64,000 bases of DNA from Paguma larvata (lineage: Eukaryota; Chordata; Mammalia; Carnivora; Viverridae), in assembly GCA_030068075.1 (NCBI GenBank), contig CM057826.1:73815312-73879311 (forward strand), written 5' to 3'. Of the stretch, positions 57,901-64,000 are shown in pieces. Every line of letters begins with the position of its first letter. The stretch's first letter is position 1. Both the position numbers and the translations under genes were made by a program. The notes beneath the pieces were generated by a model. That model had not been told where the DNA came from, did not search any database, and saw only the letters and a program-made list of their open reading frames with translations.

Positions 57901-60900
57901 TTTGGATGTAAGTTTAAAAAATAATAATAATAAATAATAAAAATGTTAAAAAAATAAAATACATCAAAAACTAAATAAATAAAAAATAAAATTACACTTC
58001 TCTTGAGAAAACTCAGCTCATGCCAGGGCGCAGATGCTAGATTTCTGGTCTTTCTTCATTCTCTTTAGATGGGTATATATACACAGTATACAACCTGCAC
58101 TACCATATTTGGCTGCTATCTAAGACTGCATAAAATATGTTGAGGGGAATACTATTTCCCCTATATCTCCAACTCAATCATATTAATCTTTATTTATTTT
58201 GAAATATTTGTTTGTCACCATAGACCATTCATAGGATCACAGCACATTAATGCATGTTAAAAAGCTCAACACTCTGCAGGTCTTGTTTTTATAAAGAAAT
58301 AATAAAAATACCTCCCTTTTTAAAATGCTTATTTGAATCTTGTCTTCCAGTAGGCACTATACATACATATCACTTATTTCTAAAAAATCCTCTGAGAATG
58401 GTAAGTATTTCTAGCTTGATACAATAAATTGTATGTGTTCTTCACTTCTTTGAGATCACACATTCTTTACGAAGGTATTTAGAGGTATTCAGAGAATTCT
58501 AGTGATCCACATATATAATTGTGACCTATATGGTGACTTAACTTCTAAACTGATTTTTGAGGGATGAGTATATACAGCCGTCTCATACTATTCCTGCATA
58601 TCTGTATATCTGTATCAGAGAAACTGTCCCAGATTGTGAATGGCTAAAGCAGAAGAACCAGACTCTTTCTATTTATGTTTATGATATAATATATATTTAA
58701 TTTTGTTTTTAATTTATCACTCTGGGTATGTGATTTTCTTGCATGTGCAACCTTTCCATTACATACAGGCACTGTCCATTACCTAAATCGAATTAAGTAT
58801 TTAGCAAACTGCCTTATTATTTGTTGGCTATTAACATGTATTCATTCCACAGATTTAGGCAAAACATTATTTCCTCTAAAGTTAACGTTTTAATCTCTAC
58901 AGCTTCACGGCTAGGCCCTGAGTCTCTCTTAGTTTTTGCTTAACTTCCTCCCCTATGCTCTATTTTCTTCTCTCCTTCTGCCGTCCTCACTTTCATCCTA
59001 TAATCCATGCATGTTCTGATGGTATCCTTGGGACAAAGTGAGAAGTGGAGACCATGAAAATATGGAGCAACCTCTCAAAATACTTTTTGCTAATGTGGAC
59101 TGATTTTTAATATGGCTATTCTAACAACAACAAAACAGATTTTCTTAGACAGGAGTGAGAAGAAAAAGAAACAGGAGATGAGGGGGACAGAAAACTTGTC
59201 CCACTTATCAAGTAAAATGAAAGAAGTTAAATTAAGAATTCCTACTTATAGCCTGTATAGACTAGTCAGTTTTCATAAATAAAAATTCTCCATTATCACT
59301 AATAGCATTTCAAGTTCTATTATCTTGAATAAATTACATAATTTGAGAAATAGAACTGTGATCAGAAAGGTTTCCTGTCAGACTTCAAATAGCACTCTCT
59401 CACTGTGCATACATTCGGCCTGATAAGCCACAGAAATCAGGTCTACTCATTTCACAGAAGAAAAAAACAATTGCATTATTATCATCAATGCTGAGCTGTG
59501 AACTTCTAAAAAGCAAGTTAGATTTTTTCCCCACCTAATGCGGTGTCAAAATGCTGCCAGAAACATCCTGATCTCAGGATTTTTATTGCTGTTGATGATG
59601 TATGAAGTGGAAAGAACATAGCTTGATTTTCTAATAAGTGGTTAAGGTTGCACTACTGACTGCATTATAAAAAAAAGGAACTTGGTAACTGAGTGAATAT
59701 GATAGGAAAGTCACTGATGGGGAAGAAAACTGGAACACTGAGATGTGTCAGCTTTATAGAGTCACATTTTTGGAAATACTGTTCTTTAAATCAAAGAAAC
59801 CAGGTTATATAGGAATGTATTTAGAAAGTTACTAGCATAGCACTTTTGAAGAAAATATATATATTTTTAGTATTTTCCTTAAAAATGCTTCCAATAAAAT
59901 GTACTTTTTCCTAAAAAATGCTTCTAATATAATGTAGTATTTCCTTAAAAGATGCTTCCAAAAGAAAATATAGGATTATTTTAAACAAGAAACAAGTTAT
60001 CAAGAAATATAAATCTCCACAATTTTTTTGCTGTAAAACACAATTAGGCTTCAATAATCATAATACTTTAGTGGTAAACAGTAATATGTCACATAGGAAT
60101 GGAAAATACAGAAGTAGGAAAACCTATGCTTGTCTTAAAAATAAGTTGCTATTCATGTATTTACACGTACTTAACTTTACATATAATGAAATTATATGAC
60201 AAGCAAAGTTTGATAATGTTCTTTTAACAGTCTAATTATTAGATCCTGAATACCCAAGGAGTCAATAGAAAAACCAGACATAGGCAGAGTAGGTTAGAAA
60301 AATAGGTAAATCTATTCATTGTACGATTTTCACAGAATCATTTAAAAATAAATTGTTGGCTCACTCTTTATACTATACACACATACACACACATAAACAT
60401 GTGTGCGTGTATATATATATATATATATATATCTTATATAAGCCCGTTTTAACATATCTATATTACCTCTTTTAAACCTGTTCTACATTAGCAGTATCAC
60501 TTTACGTATTCAGACTGAATTTCTATCTCCTGTTACACATTGACTTTTTCTGTGTGTATGATTACATACGGTATGATTACAAATCATCACATTTAAATCA
60601 AAGAGCAAAATCAACAGTATTTCCCCCTAATTATCTGTCACTAGCCCATTCTGAAGTCTCGTATTACACTTCCATCTTGGTTTGGCTTCTTTCCTTCTAG
60701 GACCCAAGCTGATGGAGCAGCCCCAACACATGCGTGTCAGGATAGCACCAGGGCAAAGGAGCCATGGTGGAACCATCTAATGACTCTTAATGGTTTTGTT
60801 TGGAAATAGAATGCCTAAATAAACTTCCACTCACATTTCATTAGACAAAGCCTATCACATGGCCATGACTGATGTCCATGGGATAAGCCAGTAATGAGGG

Positions 60901-61000
60901 GTTTGGTAGAGAAAAGCTTGACAATTTAGTCAATTATGTGTGCAGATTATCCCAACACTTAAATCCCAAGTCCTCAAACAGTACTGGCTTTGCCTACTAA
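57901..61000. other. A-rich tract then unique non-coding DNA
   Basis: 57905-57995 is AATAA/AAAAT-rich. The rest is unique with no recognised gene. TG/TA microsatellite sequence lies at 60378-60433. A block at 60810-60890 (CATTTCATTAGACAAAGCC then TATCACATGGCCATGACTG) resembles a common old mammalian repeat of uncertain class. Confidence 0.5.
60378..60433. repeat. Compound (CA)n/(GT)n/(TA)n microsatellite
   Basis: ACACACATACACACACATA, then ATGTGTGCGTG, then a TA run. Low-complexity alternating purine-pyrimidine DNA with partial inverted symmetry. Confidence 0.9.
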
Positions 61001-61049
61001 TCTATTTTTTATGTCAGAACTTTCATTCCTTACCTCTATACTAAAACTT

Positions 61050-61800
61050 TTCCTGCTTGAGTCAACTCAAGGTTGGCATATCTAATGGACACTTTTCTGT
61101 CTATATTTTGATCTATCAGAAGCATTCAAGTTCCCCACTCCCTCCTAACTCTCTTTTTCATTTGACATTCAAGATTTCAAACTCTAGTTCTATTATTTCT
61201 AATTCTCTTACTTTATTCTTTTTCCAGTCTCCTTTGCTAATTGTCCTCCGAATGTTAGCATAACTCAGAGTTCAGTCCTAGAGTCTCTTTTGGGTCACTT
61301 TAATTATTTTCTAACTCTCCCTAGATGTTCTCATAGCTTCAGATTCCATATATATTCTAGTAACTCTCAAGTATCTTCAACCTTGACCTCTTTCCTGAGT
61401 GCTATCCACTTGTATATCTCACAGAGATCTGAAACATAATATCTGTAAAGACAATCTCATGATATTTCTCCACCCAAAATGTGCTTCTTCATGTCTTGTT
61501 TGACAGCATGTGAATTTCTTCAGGTTCTTCTAGCCAGTAATCAGTGCTTTATTCTCTAAACTTCCTTTCCCTCACCACATTTTATATTAATCTATCACAA
61601 AATTTTATTTATTTTTTGAACAACTTTTTTGGGGTATAAGTGATATATCTTAATAACTCAATCTTCTTAGAATTCTCTTTAATATACCTTCTGATGCCTA
61701 ACAACTATATTCATTCAGTTTTACAGTAATAACCACTTCCTTGGAAAGCCCTCTCTAACACATTGGTCAAATTTACATTTAACATGTGATTTATATTTTT
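61050..61800 (+). mobile_element. L2 (LINE-2, CR1-like) remnant
   Basis: CAGTCTCCTTTGCTAATTGT, then AGTTCAGTCCTAGAGTCTC, the decayed equivalent of the L2 RT segment GVPQGSVLGP. TCTCATAGCTTCAGATTCC, then AACTCTCAAGTATCTTCAAC and CTCTTTCCTGAGTGCTATCC, follow the order of the L2 RT downstream region. Heavily diverged, as expected for L2. Outer limits are approximate. Confidence 0.68.
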
Positions 61801-63193
61801 CTGCTATTATCACCCATAATACCCTAATTTTTAAAATATAATTTTATAGAGACTACCTGTGGTCCACAGCTGCACAACTGCCCTTGTGATAAGAAATCTA
61901 TGGAGCTAGTGAGCCCTCGCTCCTGTGTCCCTTCTGGACTATATTCTGAATACTTGAGTCCAGGTGTTTCCTGCCTCACCAGCCCTGAGCCTACTTTCAG
62001 GACCTTTAGCAAGGCCAGTGAGTGATGCTGGAGTTAGGAGGTGGGAAAGTAACGGTGGGAGTCCAAGAGCTTCCATCTATGCTCTTGCCCTGGGCTCTGG
62101 AAACATGAAGGCCAGGTCTGCCCACAATGTCCCTTTTTATATCAGAGACTCGATGACCATTGCCAGCTATTTCTGTTCTGTCTCTCAGAGAAATCAAAAA
62201 GAAATCACTTAAAGATGAGTATAAATTCAGCCCTTTAGCTCTCCAGAGCCCACAGTCATCTCTCTGCATTCAATAATCATAAAAACAACAAAAATGCCAA
62301 CAGTGTGACCACACTTCAAATTTTATTTGTTTAGTTCTATCTTTCCTTTAGGAAAATTTTTATATAGATGTGTCTTTATGGAAGCAAGGCGTTATAATTT
62401 CTCTTTATATCTACTGACGTACTTCACTGGAAGCCAAGCCTTATAAAGTATCTGGTGTTTTAAGTTTTTCCCTTCTGAGAGAGGTGTACTCTGAATTTTT
62501 TACTTTTACTAATGTTGGGTATATATTGTTCTGGATGTAAGACCACATTCACCTTATATTGAAAATGTGAGACTGAAAATGTACAACAAATCTTTTTGAA
62601 TCTACATATACAGAGGTCTAATTGTTGTGTATTGAAAGGGACAGTTTGACTGTATCCTCTATGCAATGGTTTGATTATTTAGAACCATTTTGGTTTTTCC
62701 CCATGCTATACCCAACAGGGAAAGAAAAGGTAAAACCAGAGATTCAACGTAAACATTTATCTGATTCTAGTTCCCTCTCAGTATCTTGAATCTTAAAGCT
62801 CTCCTTCAAAGCCTACATTAGTTTTTATAATACAAGTTTCCAACGAAATAATATACTCAATCTAAATTCTCAAAACTATTAATGTAGAAATGAACACTGC
62901 ATTTATGAAATTGAAAACACCATTTCAATTAGTTAATCCTAAACTCCAGTCTACTACCTCTACCTGTGATTATATTCTATTTCATCCTTAAGTATTTGTT
63001 TTCTTCAGAATAAATTAAAATTGCCAAAATTTTATGTAATTTTATTTTTAAATATCTATTATGTTAGAGTATTAGTAAATTATATTTTTCCAAACCATTA
63101 ACTTAGTTTATTTTTTAACTTCCTCTCTAATAGTTTATTTTTATTTTTATTTTGTATATTCTTTTAAACTATCCTGGAATCAAATGCTTTTTT
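61801..63193. other. Unique non-coding DNA
   Basis: A slightly GC-richer stretch at 61850-62170 carries overlapping open frames on both strands (61964-62212 plus, 62006-62269 minus, 61824-62012 minus) without recognisable domains. The remainder is AT-rich with nothing recognised. Confidence 0.5.
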
Positions 63194-63222
63194 TAAAATT
63201 GTGACTCTTCGAGGCGCCTGGG

Positions 63223-63234
63223 TGGCTCAGTCGG
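63223..63234 (+). promoter_or_regulatory. RNA polymerase III A box of the SINE at 63211
   Basis: TGGCTCAGTCGG fits the tRNA A-box consensus TRGYNNARNNG. Located about 12 bases from the element start, as in tRNA-derived SINEs. Confidence 0.75.
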
Positions 63235-63277
63235 TTGAGCGTCCGACTTCGGCTCAGGTCATGATCTCGCAGTCTGT

Positions 63278-63288
63278 GAGTTCGAGCC
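63278..63288 (+). promoter_or_regulatory. RNA polymerase III B box of the SINE at 63211
   Basis: GAGTTCGAGCC matches the B-box consensus GGTTCGANTCC with two changes. With the A box 44 bases upstream it forms a plausible type 2 Pol III promoter. Confidence 0.7.
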
Positions 63289-63475
63289 CTGCGCCGGACT
63301 CTGTGCTGTCAGCTCAGAGCCTGGAGCCTGCTTCAGATTCTGTGTCTCCCTCTCTCTCTGCCCCTCCCCCACTCATGTTTTGTCTCTGTCTCAAAATAAA
63401 TAAATGTTAAAAAATAAAATAAAATAAAATTGTGACTCTTCTTTCTCCTGTGGTTTATTTCAAAGAAAAGAAAGG

Positions 63476-63592
63476 GATGACAGTGTGCAGCCTGCATGGG
63501 ATTCTCTCTATCCCTGGCTCTCTCTGCATCCCACCCCCCTGCTCATGTGTGTGCACCTTCTCTGTGTCTCAAAATAAACAAATAAACTTTAT
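63476..63592 (+). mobile_element. CAN-SINE, 5'-truncated, older subtype
   Basis: Starts at GATGACAGTGTGCAGCCTGC with no tRNA-like head, continues through GGGATTCTCTCTATCCC and the CT-rich tract, and ends CAAAATAAACAAATAAACTTT. A/G-rich near-identical words flank it (AAAGAAAAGAAAGG at 63462, AAAGAAAAGAAAAGG at 63593), a possible TSD of low complexity. Confidence 0.85.
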
Positions 63593-63607
63593 AAAGAAAA
63601 GAAAAGG

Positions 63608-64000
63608 CTATAAATTTGTTCTGAGTCCAACTTTGACCAGAGCCAATAATTCTTGAAATTTCATTAAAATCAATTAATTTTCAAAGAACCTGTAATTTCA
63701 ATTGTCATTTCCATTTTAACTCAAGAGATTGTCATAGTATTTAAAAATTTCAGGTTGTTAGATTCTTTGTGGTTAATTTTTGTTTCTAGTTTTATGACAT
63801 TTTTGTCATGAAATATAGCCCATATAATGTTTTCTTACTGAAATGTATTGAGGGTTCCTATTTGACACGATATATAACTTATTTATATAAATATTCCATG
63901 GGCACTAAAATTCATATTTTATATCCATCAGTTAAAATGATGTTTAATTACTCTTCAGATATATATTATTATATGCATTAGTTATCTATTTGATGATCAT
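63608..64000. other. AT-rich non-coding DNA at the window end
   Basis: No gene or mobile element recognised. Confidence 0.5.

Larger units (their letters stand above)
63211..63424 (+). mobile_element. CAN-SINE, best preserved copy, perfect 17-bp TSD
   Basis: Head GAGGCGCCTGGGTGGCTCAG, then TCGGTTGAGCGTCCGACTTC, core CAGGTCATGATCTCGCAG, GAGTTCGAGCCCTGCGCCGG, CT tract and tail AAAATAAATAAATGTTAAAA with an AAAAT extension. TAAAATTGTGACTCTTC is repeated exactly at 63194-63210 and 63425-63441. Many intact CpGs indicate the youngest insertion in the window. Confidence 0.98.

Noticed and set aside
63211..63290. Functional tRNA gene (tRNA-like sequence with A and B boxes)
   Set aside because: The tRNA-like part continues into a SINE body with an A-tail and TSDs. 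It does not close an acceptor stem, so it is a retrotransposon head.
1..64000. CRISPR arrays, operons, phage or plasmid modules, endogenous retrovirus proviruses
   Set aside because: Repeat spacing is irregular, the sequence is vertebrate genomic DNA, and no LTR-gag-pol-env layout or prokaryotic gene organisation was seen.

Overview
The window looks like a piece of a carnivoran nuclear genome, most likely a cat (Felidae) or a close feliform. The main evidence is about two dozen copies of a tRNA-derived SINE. Its head begins with variants of GGGGCGCCTGGGTGGCTCAG, it has a conserved core around CAGGTCATGATCTC, a CT-rich 3' part and an AATAAA-type A-rich tail. This is the feliform CAN-SINE (SINEC_Fc type). 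Long carnivoran LINE-1 copies occur in several age classes, and older mammalian repeats (MIR, L2, HAL1/L1M-like) confirm a mammal.

No protein-coding gene, exon chain, rRNA, functional tRNA or CRISPR array could be supported. The longer open frames are pieces of L1 ORF1/ORF2, a shared frame inside the SINE, translated microsatellites, or chance. The window reads as an AT-rich, gene-poor (intergenic or deep intronic) segment shaped by retrotransposition.

Layout. 1-454: two SINEs in tandem, the second inserted into the tail of the first. 454-7250: mostly unique AT-rich DNA with SINEs, a MIR, a small inverted L1 3' end and several microsatellites. 7250-7983: two SINEs leading into a 5'-truncated antisense L1 (7984-11545), which carries its own SINE insertion and a 260-bp polypyrimidine microsatellite inside ORF2. 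11.5-15.7 kb: unique DNA with MIR remnants. 15.7-18.0 kb: a young SINE, then an old L1/HAL1-like remnant split by another SINE. 18-22.8 kb: mainly unique DNA with one SINE. 22.8-25.4 kb: an old L1 remnant followed by a textbook twin-priming L1 inversion. 25.4-37.3 kb: mainly unique DNA with eight SINEs and an ancient repeat split by one of them. 37.8-44.2 kb: a nearly full-length but dead L1. 44.2-46.0 kb: a pentanucleotide array, a truncated SINE beside a complete one, and a 5'-truncated antisense L1 3' end. 46-52 kb: unique DNA with a second copy of the ancient repeat, a short L1 3' end and an unusual short SINE. 52.45-57.9 kb: a second L1 of the same family and orientation, complete at its 5' end but missing its 3' end. 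58-64 kb: largely unique DNA with an L2 remnant, a very well preserved SINE and a truncated SINE.

Nothing here works together as a gene system. The shared logic is L1-driven retrotransposition: L1 ORF2p endonuclease/reverse transcriptase copies both L1 and the SINEs, leaving A-rich tails and target-site duplications, many of which can be read directly. I found no convincing undescribed functional system. The most informative observations are structural: the twin-priming inversion, the two long directly repeated L1s, the 3'-lacking L1, the polypyrimidine expansion inside an L1, and SINE insertions with perfect target-site duplications. Repeat-family names come from memory of consensus sequences, not from a search.
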